64,000 nt of DNA from CAWAYH01 sp963786195 (lineage in GTDB: Bacteria; Acidobacteriota; Vicinamibacteria; Vicinamibacterales; 2-12-FULL-66-21): assembly GCA_963786195.1 (NCBI GenBank), contig CAWAYH010000013.1:124001-188000 (forward strand), in the 5' to 3' direction. The notes beneath the pieces were generated by a model, which had not been told where the DNA came from, ran no database searches, and saw only the letters and a list, made by a program, of their open reading frames with translations. Shown one piece after another: positions 1-12,498 of the stretch (positions are counted from its first letter, which is position 1; every line of letters starts with the position of its first letter). The position numbers and the translations under genes are program-made.

Positions 1-850
1 TCTCAAGGCAGGGCGTGGTGACCGTCGCGGAGCGGCGCGCGTCGCGCTCTTCACGCTCGGCACATGGCTGGTTGCATGGCTCCTCGCGGCGCGGCATTAC
101 TCCACGATCCAGGCGGAGTTTCGCAGCCTGCTGACGTTCTTTGCGTTCGCGCTGCTGAATGCCGGCATCGTCTGGCTCCTGTACATCGCGCTCGAGCCAT
201 ACGTGCGCCGCTACTGGCCTCCACTGCTGATCTCGTGGTCGCGAGTGCTCGGGGGGCATTTCGTCGATCATCGGGTCGGAAGGGATGTGCTGATTGGCGT
301 TGCGATTGGTGTCGCGGCCGCGTTCCTCGGCCTGACGTTCAGCGTGGCCCCCTCGCTGCTCGGCGAGCCGCCGATGCAGCCGCGCGCGTCGAACCTCCGG
401 TTCCTGCTCGACGCCCGGCAGGCGGTCGGCGCGGTGCTGATGATCATCCCCAACGCGCTGCAGAACGCGATGATGGGCGCCATCATGTTCGTCCTCGGAC
501 GCGTCCTGTGTCGCAGCGTATGGGGCGGCGTGGTCGTGCTCGGCCTGATGCTGAGCGTCTTCATCGTCGATGAGCTCGGCACGGAGCGTCTCTGGCTCGC
601 GTTGCTGTTCGCCACGGCGTTCGTGGTTCCGCTCGTCGCGACCATGTTCTACTGCGGACTGCTGTCGCTGGCAACGGGGTTGTTCGTGATGCAGGCAATG
701 TCCAACGCCCCGATGACGCTCGATTTCTCGCAGCCGCACGCGTCCGGCGCGCTCTGGGTCGTGCTGGCCGTGCTCGCGCTGACCGCCTTCGGCTTCTACG
801 CTTCGCGCGCGGGTCAGCCCCTGTTCGGCGGCCTGATCCACGCGGACTGA
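1..850 (+). CDS. C-terminal part of a membrane-anchored serine/threonine kinase paralogue (partial)
   Basis: The frame is open from base 2 and stops at 850, so only the last 282 codons are present. What is visible is almost entirely hydrophobic, with about six candidate membrane helices and the landmark LEPYVRRYWPPLLISWSRVL near residue 65. The next gene downstream has the same landmark (LEPYIRR then SWSRLL-like) at the matching place, so this is the membrane half of a tandem paralogue whose zinc ribbon and kinase domain should lie upstream of the window. The kinase identity is inferred from that paralogy, not seen. Only 15 bases separate the stop from the next start, so the two are probably co-transcribed. 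Confidence 0.7.
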   Translation, partial: LKAGRGDRRGAARVALFTLGTWLVAWLLAARHYSTIQAEFRSLLTFFAFALLNAGIVWLLYIALEPYVRRYWPPLLISWSRVLGGHFVDHRVGRDVLIGVAIGVAAAFLGLTFSVAPSLLGEPPMQPRASNLRFLLDARQAVGAVLMIIPNALQNAMMGAIMFVLGRVLCRSVWGGVVVLGLMLSVFIVDELGTERLWLALLFATAFVVPLVATMFYCGLLSLATGLFVMQAMSNAPMTLDFSQPHASGALWVVLAVLALTAFGFYASRAGQPLFGGLIHAD

Positions 851-865
851 AAAGAGCGTACGAAA

Positions 866-3788
<2,923 letters not shown>

Positions 3789-4997
3789 AGAATGCGAACG
3801 TGCCGGCGGCCGGGGCTGACCGGCGGGTGAACGGCCGTCACGGCCGCCACGAAACGATTGAGCTCTGCGGTCGGCACGCGCACGGTCCGGGCTTCGGCGA
3901 CCTTGTCGATGGTTTCCAGGACCTTGCCCGTGCGCTCGCCGGTCCCGGCTGAGATGTGCAGGACGGGCGCATAGTCGAGGAACTTCAGCTGACGCCTGAG
4001 CTCTTCGTCGAAGGTCTTGGAGAAATCGGTGCCGCGGCCCTTCATCAGATCCCACTTGTTGGCAGCGATGACGATCCCGCTGCCAGCCTTGTCCGCCTCG
4101 CCCGCGATCGCGGCATCCTGATCCGTCGCGCCCTCCGTTGAATCGATGACCAGCACCGTCACATCCGCCTTCTCGATGGCGCGCCGCGCCACGATCACGC
4201 TCACGGCCTCGAGTTGACCGGACCGGGCGACCCTCCCGGGCCTGCGGATGCCGGCGGTGTCGACGATGCGGAAGCTGCGGCGATGCCAGCGGAGAAGCGC
4301 GTCGACGGTGTCGCGCGTCGTGCCCGGCATGTCGCTGACGATAGACCGCTCTTCCCGCAGCAACCGATTCAGCAAGGATGACTTGCCGACGTTCGGCCGT
4401 CCGACGATCGCCACCGCGACTTCATCCGGCTCGCTCGCGGGCGTTCCGTCGCGGCGTCCTGGCAGGAGCCGGACGACTTCGTCCAGCAGGTCCCCGGTTC
4501 CCTGTCCGTGTTCCGCGGCGATCTCGATGACCGGCTCGAAGCCCAGCCGGTAGAATTCGAGCGCCCGGCCTTTCGCGCGCTTGTCGTCGGTCTTGTTGAC
4601 GGCCATCAGGACGGGAACGTCGGCGGCGCGCAGCGCGGCAGAGATTTCCTGATCCGCCGGCACCAGTCCCTCGCGGCCATCCACCACGAAGACAATCACA
4701 TCCGCGCCTTCGAGCGCGCGACGACCGTGCAGGACGACCAGTTCGTGAAGCGGGTCCTCGCTGGCGCCGAACAGGCCGCCGGTGTCAATCAGCGTGAACG
4801 GGGTTCCCCGCCAGTCGGCCGGCGCGGCCAGGACGTCCCGGGTCGTGCCGGCGATGGCGGTCACGATGGCCCGGCGGGTACCCGTAATCCGGTTGAAAAG
4901 CGTGGATTTCCCAACGTTCGGGCGTCCTACGAGGACAACGGCGGGACGGCCCGCCTCAGGTTTCAGTCCCATGCGGCAAGTGTAGTTAGCAAGGAGC

Positions 4998-5026
4998 TTG
5001 ACAGTGTAAGTGTATCATTTTATAGT
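4998..5026 (+). promoter_or_regulatory. Sigma70-type promoter of the HU gene
   Basis: A perfect TTGACA at 4998-5003 is followed by a 17-base spacer and TATAGT at 5021-5026. Transcription should start near 5033, leaving a short leader that carries the AGGAG ribosome site at 5041-5045. This is the best consensus promoter I found in the window and it sits in an AT-rich stretch that contrasts with its surroundings. Confidence 0.8.
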
Positions 5027-5054
5027 AGTTACAAATCCTGAGGAGCGCCTAAGC

Positions 5055-5327
5055 ATGATCAAGGTTGACATCGTCAACGAGGTGTCCAAGGTCGCCGACA
5101 TCACGAAGGTCAAGGCCGAGGTGGCGGTGGACGCCGTGTTCGATGCGATGCGACTCTCGATGCAGCGCGGCGAACGGATCGAATTGCGCGGGTTTGGCGT
5201 ATTCCAGGTGAAGCCCCGGAAGCGCGGGATCGGCCGCAACCCGCGGACCGGCAAGGAAGTACGGATTCCCCCGGGACGAACGATCCGGTTCAAGCCCGGT
5301 AAGGACCTCCAGAACATCGGCGGCTGA
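5055..5327 (+). CDS. HU/IHF family nucleoid DNA-binding protein
   Basis: This 90-residue protein has the family layout: N-terminal helices, then the beta-arm with the signature GFGVFQVKPRK and GRNPRTGKEV, ending in FKPGKDL. HU proteins bind and bend DNA as dimers. I chose ATG 5055 over the upstream in-frame ATG at 5010 because AGGAG lies ten bases before it, the protein begins with the typical MIKVDIV, and the earlier ATG lies upstream of the -10 box at 5021. The strong promoter at 4998 fits a highly expressed nucleoid protein. Confidence 0.95.
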   Translation: MIKVDIVNEVSKVADITKVKAEVAVDAVFDAMRLSMQRGERIELRGFGVFQVKPRKRGIGRNPRTGKEVRIPPGRTIRFKPGKDLQNIGG

Positions 5328-5348
5328 TCCGCCGTTACAATCGAACAT

Positions 5349-6344
5349 TTGTCGAACGATACGCCTGCCCGGCTGCCAGTGCCGGGCGAGGATCCGGTTT
5401 TCCGTACGGATGGATTCGAGTCGGCGTCCCCGCCCGTCGATCCCGGCCACTATACCCGCGCGCGGTTTCAACACACGTGGTGGAAGCACATCCTGCTTCT
5501 CGTCCTCACGCTGGTCACAACGACCCTCGTCGGCGCGGAGCGCCACTACGCGTTCCTCTCGGACTTCGGCCGCGCCCGGGTGCCGTTGGAACTCTGGAGT
5601 TTCCTGCTGAGTGGATTCTGGTATAGCGGCACCATCCTCGCGATTCTCGGCGCCCACGAGATGGGCCACTACGTGGCGTGCCGCAAGTACAACGTCGACG
5701 CGACGCTCCCCTACTTCCTGCCGCTCTTCCTGCCGGGTGTCGGCTTGCAGATTGGCACGCTGGGCGCCGTCATCAGGATCCGCGAGCCGTTCCCGACGCG
5801 GCGTGTGTTGTTCGACATCGGGGTGGCGGGGCCGATTGCGGGGTTCGTGGTGCTGGTTCCCGCGTTGTTCTGGGGCCTGAGCATGTCGGTCGTGACCGCC
5901 ATACCGGACGGCACGATGATCTGGCTCGGCAAGCCGCTGCTGTATCGGGCCGCGCGATGGCTGATGTTCGGGACGCTGGCTGACGGGATGATGCTCAACC
6001 TGCATCCGATGGTGTTCGCGGCGTGGTTCGGCATGCTGGCCACTGCGCTGAACCTGCTGCCGTTCGGTCAACTCGACGGCGGGCACATCACCTACGCGAC
6101 GGTCGGGCGATTCTCGACGCCGATCTCCCTGGCGACGGTCGCTTCCGCGGTGTTGATGACGTTCATCTCGCGCACCTGGCTCCTGACGACCGTCGTCATG
6201 CTCGTCATGCTCGTGCTGCTGGGCCCGCGGCATCCGCGCGTCATCGACGAATACGAACCGATCGGCAGGGCCCGCTATCTCACCGCCGTCTTCGCCCTCG
6301 TGATGCTCATTCTCTGTTTCACGCCAATCCCGATCGATCTGTAG
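5349..6344 (+). CDS. Site-2 protease family membrane metalloprotease (M50)
   Basis: The zinc motif HEMGH lies at residues 103-107 inside a membrane segment, and the third ligand motif LDGGH at 242-246 follows NLLPFGQ, as in S2P-type intramembrane proteases. Several helices lie around both motifs. No PDZ domain is seen between them, so this is the short class. The start is a TTG 21 bases after the HU stop and no ATG is available nearby, so the exact start is uncertain. Family members cut membrane-anchored regulators; the substrate is not indicated here. Confidence 0.88.
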   Translation: MSNDTPARLPVPGEDPVFRTDGFESASPPVDPGHYTRARFQHTWWKHILLLVLTLVTTTLVGAERHYAFLSDFGRARVPLELWSFLLSGFWYSGTILAILGAHEMGHYVACRKYNVDATLPYFLPLFLPGVGLQIGTLGAVIRIREPFPTRRVLFDIGVAGPIAGFVVLVPALFWGLSMSVVTAIPDGTMIWLGKPLLYRAARWLMFGTLADGMMLNLHPMVFAAWFGMLATALNLLPFGQLDGGHITYATVGRFSTPISLATVASAVLMTFISRTWLLTTVVMLVMLVLLGPRHPRVIDEYEPIGRARYLTAVFALVMLILCFTPIPIDL

Positions 6345-6345
6345 A

Positions 6346-6401
6346 GGGTCAGATCTTGTATTTCAACATTGCTTAGCATGTTGAAATACAAGATCTGACC
6401 C
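6346..6401. repeat. Perfect 24-bp inverted repeat with 8-base loop
   Basis: The left arm at 6346-6369 starts GGGTCAGATCTTG and the right arm at 6378-6401 is its exact reverse complement, around the loop TGCTTAGC. It begins two bases after the M50 stop, between convergent genes. There is no T-run, so it is not a canonical terminator, and its base composition is far more AT-rich than the surroundings. Confidence 0.95.
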
Positions 6402-6455
6402 CGAGTGCCCAGCGCCGACCCTTCGACCGGCTCAGGGTCGGCCCGAGCTTCGTCG

Positions 6456-6476
6456 AGGGCCGAGCCCCGAGCGCCC
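6456..6476. repeat. Three degenerate heptamers next to the priA stop
   Basis: Three consecutive 7-base units AGGGCCG, AGCCCCG and AGCGCCC end two bases before the priA stop codon. They match the heptamers found inside priA at 8542-8576 read on the other strand. Confidence 0.5.
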
Positions 6477-6478
6477 TC

Positions 6479-8739
6479 TTAGAGCACGCTCATCGGATCC
6501 ACGTCGACGATCGTCCGCCGCTTGATGTCGGGCCGCCCTGCCAGCGCCGCGAGCAGCCCCAGGCGCATCGGCCCGCGGTGCGGGCCCTTCATGAAGAACT
6601 GCGCCCGATGCTCCCCTTTCAGTCGGCTGAGCGGCGCGGGCGCCGGACCGAGAACGCGATACGCCGCGCCGTTGGATCGAAGCGCGCGCACGACTTCGCC
6701 GGCGTCATGCAGCGCGGCGAGGTGCGTGCGGCCCTTGACGACCGCGTTCACCAGCGCCACGGCGGGCGGGTACCGCATGGCCTGGCGGTACTTGAGCTCG
6801 TCCGCGTAGAACGCTCGATAGTCCTGCCGGCACGCGTGGCGGATGCTGTAGTGATCGGGGAACAAGCGTCTGAACGATGGCTTCGCCGCGAATCGTGCCG
6901 CGCCCGGCGCGCCCCGCCACCTGCGTCAGCAGTTGAAACGTCCGTTCGGCGGCCCGGAAATCCGCAAGCCCGAGGCCGACGTCCGCCGAGATGACGCCGA
7001 CCAGCGTCACCTGCGGGAAGTCATGCCCCTTGGCGATCATCTGCGTCCCGACGAGCACGTCCAGCTCCCCCGCTGAGAATCGCGCCAGCAGCGACGCAAT
7101 CGCACCGCGTCGTCGAATCGTGTCGCGGTCCACGCGCGCGACACGCGCCTCCGGGAACTTCTGCAGGATCTCGGCTTCCACGCGCTCGGTGCCGAAGCCG
7201 ACCAGCTCGATGTAGGGACCTGCGCAGCTCGTGCAGGCTTTCGGAAGCGCCGTCGCATGGTTGCAGTAGTGGCACCGCGCGCGCGCGTGCCGCGCGGTGT
7301 ACGGTCAGCGAGACGCTGCAGTTCGGGCAATCCAGCGTTGCCCCGCACTGGCGGCAGAACACCGCGCTGGCGAACCCCCGCCGATTCAGCAGGACGATGG
7401 CCTGTTCCCGGCGCGCCAGCCGATCTCCCAGCGCGTCGGTCAGCGGCGCGCTCAGGACGACGTCGGGACCGGACGCGGCATACTCGTCGCGCATGTTCAC
7501 GACCCGGACATCCGCGAGCGGACGATCCAGCACGCGCCGATCGAGTGTGACGAGTGTGTAACGGCCGGTCTGCGCGTTGTGAAAACTCTCCATGCTCGGG
7601 GTGGCCGAGCCCAGGACAACGAGCGCACCGGCCTGGCGTCCGCGCATCACCGCCACATCCCGTCCGTGGTAGCGCGGGCTTTCCTCCTGCTTGTAGGAGC
7701 CGTCATGCTCCTCGTCGACGACGATCAGCCCGAGCGAGCGCACGGGGGCGAAGACGGCCGACCGCGTCCCGACGACGACCTCGACGTCACCCCGCCGGAT
7801 GCGATGCCACTGGTCGTGCCGCTCGCCGTCAGAGAGGCCGCTGTGCTGGATGGCGACCTTTTCGCCGAACGCCGCGCGGAAGGTGGAGGCCATCGCGGGC
7901 GTCAGCGCGATCTCCGGTACCAGAAGCAGTACGCCGCGACCCGCGGCGCGGACATGTCCGGCCAGTCTGAGGTACAGCTCGGTCTTGCCGCTGCCGGTGA
8001 CGCCGTGCAGGAGCGCCGTGTGAAACGACTTTCGTGCGGCATGCGACTGCAACTGCGCGAGCGCGTGTGTCTGTTCGGCCGTGAGCACGACGGCCGGGCC
8101 GGGCGAAGGCGATGCGCTGGCGGTCTCGAACGGGTCGCGTTCCACGCGCTCCCGCACGAACGACACCAGCCCCAGACCGGCCAGGCGCGTCAGCGTCTGC
8201 GAGCCGATTCTGCTGCTGGCGAGCTGTGACGTGTCGAGTCCGCCAGTCGCCGCTTTCAGCAGGTTGATCGCGTCCCGCTGACGGGCGCCAAGGCGCAACT
8301 CCGACTGGGCATCATCAGACGCCGCGATCTCGAGTCCCTGCGCCGTCAGCATCGCTACCCGACGCGTCCGGAACGCGGAAGCGGCCGCGCCGCCCTTGCG
8401 GAGCGCGAGCGGCGGCATTGCCGCAGCCAACGCCTCACCGACGCCGCAGGCGTAGTACTCGGCAACCCACGTGAGGAGGCGCAGGACGTCGGTCGGCAGG
8501 TAGGGTTCGGTATCGAGGATCTCGAGGATGGGCTTGATCGTCGGCGCTCGGCGCTCGGGGCTCGGCGCTCGGCCGCGGTGTCACCGACTTGCTCTCAACG
8601 AACGCACCCCGTGAGCACGCGGCTGCCGAGCGGCACGATCGACGCGGGCGCCGGGGGGCGGCACCGGAAATCCATCGGGCAGACTGTAAGTGAGGGTGTC
8701 GAGCGCGGGGACAGGCACCGCAACGCTGACGAGGCGCAT
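6479..8739 (-). CDS. priA: Primosomal replication-restart helicase PriA (several frameshifts)
   Basis: PriA reloads the replicative helicase at collapsed forks. The ATG at 8739 opens MRLVSVAVPVPALDTLTYSL, the usual 3'-DNA-binding domain start. The helicase core has GVTGSGKTELY (Walker A), DEEH (Walker B) and GSATPS, and eight zinc cysteines occur as CRQC, CPNC, CHYC and CTSC. The end of the helicase and the C-terminal domain are complete. Frame changes are needed near 8645, 8590, 8545, 7275 and 6850; conserved PriA sequence continues across each, so I treat them as sequence errors. A heptamer array lies in a loop of the N-terminal domain. Only four bases separate it from the upstream glycosylase gene, making it the last gene of the gmk-coaBC operon. 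Confidence 0.88.
8542..8576. repeat. Five tandem heptamers inside the priA coding region
   Basis: The units are CGGCGCT, CGGCGCT, CGGGGCT, CGGCGCT and CGGCCGC, exactly seven bases apart. On the coding strand they encode a Pro/Ser/Ala-rich stretch (RPSAEPRAPSAD) inserted in a loop between conserved PriA segments where the E. coli protein has only a short connection. The array length of 35 is not a multiple of three. Confidence 0.85.
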
Positions 8740-8743
8740 GCGG

Positions 8744-9481
8744 CTACTCCTCGGCCGGCTCCTGAAGCAGCGCGCGGACCTTCTTCATGTCGTCCCAGAC
8801 CTCGCGCTTCTTGTCGGGACTGCGCAGGAGAAACGCCGGGTGGAACGTGGGGACGAGCTTCGCGCCGCGAAAACTATAGACGCGTCCGCGGAGCCGCGAG
8901 ATCGGGTCCTGCGTCTTCAGCAGCGCCTGGGCGGCGAACTTGCCGAGCGCCACGATCACCTTCGGCTTGATGACGGCGATCTGCCGGAAGAGAAACGGCT
9001 CGCAGGTCTCGACTTCATCCGGCTCCGGGTTGCGGTTCTCGGGAGGCCGGCACTTGATGACGTTGGCAATGTACACGTCGTCACGCTGCAATCCAATCGC
9101 CTCGATGATCTTCGTGAGGAGCTGGCCCGCCTTGCCGACGAACGGAATCCCCTGGACGTCTTCATCGGCGCCCGGTGCCTCGCCGACGAACATGAGGTCG
9201 GCCGATGGATTCCCGACGCCGTAGACGATTTGACGCCGACCCAGACGGTGGAGCTTGCAGCGCGTGCAGTCGCCGATGTCGTTGCGAATGTCGGGCAGGG
9301 TCTCGGCCGATCGGATCACGCTGACCGGAGCGGCTGTTACCTCAGCCGAGGGTTCTGACGGGACGTCGACCCGAACGAGCTGCTGAACCGTGTGCCTGCG
9401 ATCCGGCGGAGTCAGTCTGACGCCGGCGACGCCCAGCTCCTGGAAGAAGCGAAGATGTTCTGCGAGCTGCGCGCGATCCAC
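8744..9481 (-). CDS. Uracil-DNA glycosylase, family 4, iron-sulfur type
   Basis: Family 4 enzymes excise uracil from DNA and carry a 4Fe-4S cluster. The water-activating motif is GEAPG, followed by GIPFVGKAGQLL; the cysteines are in CTRCKL, KCRPPENR and ETCEPF; and the DNA-contact motif is FHPAFLLR near the end. The length of 245 aa includes about 75 residues of N-terminal extension of low conservation. The start is a GTG. It sits between coaBC and priA, an arrangement in which a repair glycosylase has joined a nucleotide/replication operon. Confidence 0.93.
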   Translation of the reverse strand: MDRAQLAEHLRFFQELGVAGVRLTPPDRRHTVQQLVRVDVPSEPSAEVTAAPVSVIRSAETLPDIRNDIGDCTRCKLHRLGRRQIVYGVGNPSADLMFVGEAPGADEDVQGIPFVGKAGQLLTKIIEAIGLQRDDVYIANVIKCRPPENRNPEPDEVETCEPFLFRQIAVIKPKVIVALGKFAAQALLKTQDPISRLRGRVYSFRGAKLVPTFHPAFLLRSPDKKREVWDDMKKVRALLQEPAEE

Positions 9482-9497
9482 GGAGGGAATGTACCAC

Positions 9498-9549
9498 AGT
9501 AGCGTCCGCAGGCGGACCGTTGGACGTCCGGCTGAAGCCGGACACTACT
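9498..9549. repeat. Imperfect palindrome overlapping the coaBC stop codon
   Basis: The left end AGTAGCGTCCG and the right end CGGACACTACT are near-perfect reverse complements, and two inner hairpins (GTCCGCAGGCGGAC and GTCCGGCTGAAGCCGGAC) lie between. The coaBC stop codon (9545-9547) is inside it. A related CCGGACACTAC core recurs at about 46412. It looks like a dispersed palindromic element that may also end or stabilise transcripts. Confidence 0.7.
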
Positions 9550-10750
9550 TCACTGCGCGGTCGAGCATGCGCTCGGCGCGGTCGAGAATCCGTGCGGCGA
9601 GATCCGTCTTGGGACCGAGCGGGAACGCTTCGTCGTCATCCAGTCCGATGATGGTTGCCGCGTTCAGCTCGGACTCGAACCCCGCATCGCTGCGCGAGAT
9701 GTCGTTCGCGACGATGAGGTCGACGGCCTTTCGGCGGAGTTTTTCCCGCCCACGGGCAACAGGGTCGCCGCTCTCGGCCGCAAACCCGATGAGCACGGGC
9801 CGGGCCCGGTCGCCGCGCTGGCGACTCATCTCGGCGAGGATGTCCGTGGTCCGAACGAGAGACAGCTCGAGCGGACCGTCTTTCTTTTCAATCTTGCCGG
9901 GTACGGCGCCCGCGGCCGGCGTGTAGTCGGCCACGGCAGCAGCCATGACGACCACGTCGGCCTGATCGGCCACCTTGCGGACGGCGTCGTGCATTTCAGC
10001 CGCGCTTCGAACCCTCACGATCTCTACCGACGCAGGCGGATCGATCTGCGTGGGTCCCGACACCAGGACGACCCGGGCGCCGCGGCGCGCGGCTTCGGCG
10101 GCGAGCGCGTAGCCCATCTTTCCGCTGGATCGATTGCCGATGTAGCGGACCAGATCGATGTCTTCGTAGGTGGGGCCTGCGGTGACGACGACGAACCGGC
10201 CGAGCAGCGATCCGGTTGGACGCAGGATGCGGTCCGCGGCTTCCGCGATCGCTTCGGGCTCTGCGAGGCGGCCTTTGCCAATCCAGCCGCACGCGAGATA
10301 GCCGGCCCCTGGATCGACGAAGCGCACGCCGCGTGACGCGAGCACCGCCATGTTGCGGCGCACGGCGTCGTGCTCGAGCATGTTCGTATTCATCGCCGGC
10401 GCCATCAGGACCGGCGCGCGCGTCGCCAGGTAGAGCGAGCTCAGGAAGTCGTCCGCGATGCCGTTGGCGAACTTCCCGATGCTGTTGGCGGTCGCCGGGG
10501 CGACGAGGAGCAGCGCGATGTCCGACGCGATCGAAATGTGCTCGATATCGGCGTTGGCCCCCGCCGCGAACTGATCCGTGATGACGTGGCGGCGCGTGAT
10601 GGCCTCGAACGTCACCTCGCCCACGAACTTGCGCGCGGATCGCGTCATGACGGCGACGACGTCGTGGTCGCGCTTCTGCAGCTCGCGCGCGACCTCGACG
10701 GCCTTATACGCGCCGATTCCGCCGGTCACCCCGAGGGCAATCAGGGCCAT
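9545..10750 (-). CDS. coaBC: Bifunctional phosphopantothenoylcysteine decarboxylase / phosphopantothenate-cysteine ligase
   Basis: This fused enzyme carries out two consecutive steps of coenzyme A synthesis: CTP-dependent joining of cysteine to 4'-phosphopantothenate (CoaB), then FMN-dependent decarboxylation (CoaC). The N-terminal flavoprotein half shows GVTGGIGAYKA, APATANSIGK and the PAMNTNM substrate clamp; the C-terminal ligase half begins near residue 180 with VVTAGPTYEDID and has NRSSGKMGYA. The length of 401 aa is normal and the frame is intact. It follows rpoZ by nine bases in the operon. Confidence 0.97.
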   Translation of the reverse strand: MALIALGVTGGIGAYKAVEVARELQKRDHDVVAVMTRSARKFVGEVTFEAITRRHVITDQFAAGANADIEHISIASDIALLLVAPATANSIGKFANGIADDFLSSLYLATRAPVLMAPAMNTNMLEHDAVRRNMAVLASRGVRFVDPGAGYLACGWIGKGRLAEPEAIAEAADRILRPTGSLLGRFVVVTAGPTYEDIDLVRYIGNRSSGKMGYALAAEAARRGARVVLVSGPTQIDPPASVEIVRVRSAAEMHDAVRKVADQADVVVMAAAVADYTPAAGAVPGKIEKKDGPLELSLVRTTDILAEMSRQRGDRARPVLIGFAAESGDPVARGREKLRRKAVDLIVANDISRSDAGFESELNAATIIGLDDDEAFPLGPKTDLAARILDRAERMLDRAVK

Positions 10751-10759
10751 GGGAACTCG

Positions 10760-10942
10760 TCAGTCGACGTTCGTCCGTTCGACCTTCTCGACCTTGCCTT
10801 CCTTGACTTCTTTCTGAGCCATCCGCACGAGCTTCTCGGGCCCGGTGGTCCGCGGCGTGCAGCCGCGCATCAGCTGCCTGGCACGGGCTCCGGCCACCAC
10901 GACGAATTCGAACGCGTTGGGTACCTTGGTTCTATCGGTCAC
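10760..10942 (-). CDS. rpoZ: DNA-directed RNA polymerase omega subunit
   Basis: This 60-residue protein has the omega pattern: an N-terminal segment (VPNAFEFVVVAGARARQL) followed by the conserved downstream part with KLVRMAQKEV. Omega helps fold and assemble the beta-prime subunit. Its ATG overlaps the gmk stop (ATGA), and the gmk-rpoZ-coaBC order is the usual bacterial one, which supports the call despite the short length. Confidence 0.9.
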   Translation of the reverse strand: MTDRTKVPNAFEFVVVAGARARQLMRGCTPRTTGPEKLVRMAQKEVKEGKVEKVERTNVD

Positions 10943-11598
10943 TGTCGGTCCTTTCCAGAAGTAAACGTCTCGACGATGTTACCGGCGACGGGATGCATGG
11001 CCCTGAGCCGCGCGCGCTCCGCGATCACGATGGCCCTGAGGCGATCCACGCACGCGTCCAGCGCGTCGTTGACGACCACGTAGTCGTACTCGACGAACGC
11101 GGCGACTTCGTCGCGGGCGGTCTGCAGCCTGCGCTGCATCGCCTCTTCCGGGTCCCTGCTGCGGCCCCGGAGACGCTGCTCGAGGATCGCGTATGACGGC
11201 GGCAGCATGAAGATGCCGGTGGTATCCCGGCATCGGGTGCGCACGAGGCGGGCTCCCTGGACGTCGATGACGAGCACCAGATCCCGTCCGGAAGCCAGGA
11301 CGCGCTCGGTATCGGCCGCGGCGGTTCCGTACAGGTTGCCGAAGACGTCCGCCCATTCGAGGAACGCGCCGGCCGCGACCATCTCCTCGAACCGTGCCCG
11401 TGTAATGTAATTATAGTCCACGCCGTCGGCTTCCCCGCCCCGGATACTCCGCGACGTATACGAACGGGACAGCACGAGATCGGGCACGACTTGAGCCAAT
11501 CGCTCGACGACGGTGGTCTTGCCCGTGCCGGAGGGCGCCGACACGACGAACAGCAGCCCCCGGCGCGGTCCGTGGCCGGCGGCCGGGCTACTCGACAT
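10939..11598 (-). CDS. gmk: Guanylate kinase
   Basis: Gmk converts GMP to GDP with ATP. The P-loop SGTGKTT is near residues 23-29, the GMP-binding region contains SRSYTSRSIRGGE and DYNYITRARFEEM, and the lid has RLRGRSRDPEE. Its 219 aa are typical and the frame is intact. The start overlaps the yicC stop by 11 bases and its own stop overlaps rpoZ, so the three genes are tightly coupled. Confidence 0.97.
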   Translation of the reverse strand: MSSSPAAGHGPRRGLLFVVSAPSGTGKTTVVERLAQVVPDLVLSRSYTSRSIRGGEADGVDYNYITRARFEEMVAAGAFLEWADVFGNLYGTAAADTERVLASGRDLVLVIDVQGARLVRTRCRDTTGIFMLPPSYAILEQRLRGRSRDPEEAMQRRLQTARDEVAAFVEYDYVVVNDALDACVDRLRAIVIAERARLRAMHPVAGNIVETFTSGKDRQ

Positions 11599-12480
11599 TC
11601 TGCACCTGCTCGCGCATCTTCTCGAGATCGGCCTTGAGCTCCACGATGATTTCGGAGACCGCTGCGCCTTCGGCCTTGGATCCCGCCGTATTCACCTCGC
11701 GGTTCATCTCCTGCAGGAGAAAATCGAGCTTGCGGCCGCACGGCTCCGGCGACTCCGACAACGCCTGCCAGTGTTCGAGGTGCCCGCGGAAGCGCACGAC
11801 CTCTTCCGTGATGTCGGAGCGGCCGACGAACTTCGCAATCTCCTGCGCCACCAGCGCCTCGTCCGTCAGCGCTTCGGCGCGCAGCTCGCGGACGCGTTCC
11901 GCGAGCCGCGTCTGGAGCCCGGCCATGCCCTGCTTCGGCCGCGCGGGCGACCTGCTCGAACAGCTCGCCGAGACGCGCGCGGCGCGCGTCGAGGTCCGCG
12001 CGCAGGTATCCGCCTTCACGAATCCGCATCGCGTCGAGCTCGTCGAGCGCCGCCGAGATCGCTTCCTCAATCCGCGCTGCCAGCGGCGTCTGGTCGACAG
12101 GCGATTCGTCGGTCTTTTCACGGATGGCGAGCGCCTGCGGAAATCGCAGCAGGTCTGCCGCGGTGATGTGCCCTTCGGCGTAGCCGCGGTCGCGCGCGCG
12201 CGACGAGCACGTTCTTCAACGCGTCCAGGAACGGCTCGTTCAACTCGATCTCGACCTGCGGGGCTCGCCGCTGCTGCAGCGACACGCTGACCTCGACACG
12301 CCCGCGCGCAACGCGACCCTGGACGAGCGTGCGGATCCGCGACTCCAGCGGGGCCAGCGACGCCGGCACCCGGAGCTGCAGGTCCAGGAACCGGTGGTTG
12401 ACCGATTTGAGTGTCACCGCGACCGTCGCCAGCTCGTCGTCGCGCGTCAGCGACGCGAAGCCGGTCATGCTCTTAATCAT
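11588..12480 (-). CDS. yicC: YicC/YloC family endoribonuclease (frameshifted)
   Basis: The N-terminus is the diagnostic MIKSMTGFASL, followed by NHRFLDLQLRVP, and the C-terminus has KLDFLLQEMNREVNT with a coiled-coil end. YicC proteins are endoribonucleases implicated in small-RNA decay in E. coli. The reading frame changes near 12195 and 11930; family residues continue on both sides, so this is probably one intact gene with consensus errors. It heads the operon with gmk and rpoZ, its usual neighbours. Confidence 0.88.
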
Positions 12481-12498
12481 GCAAAACGTATCTTCACG

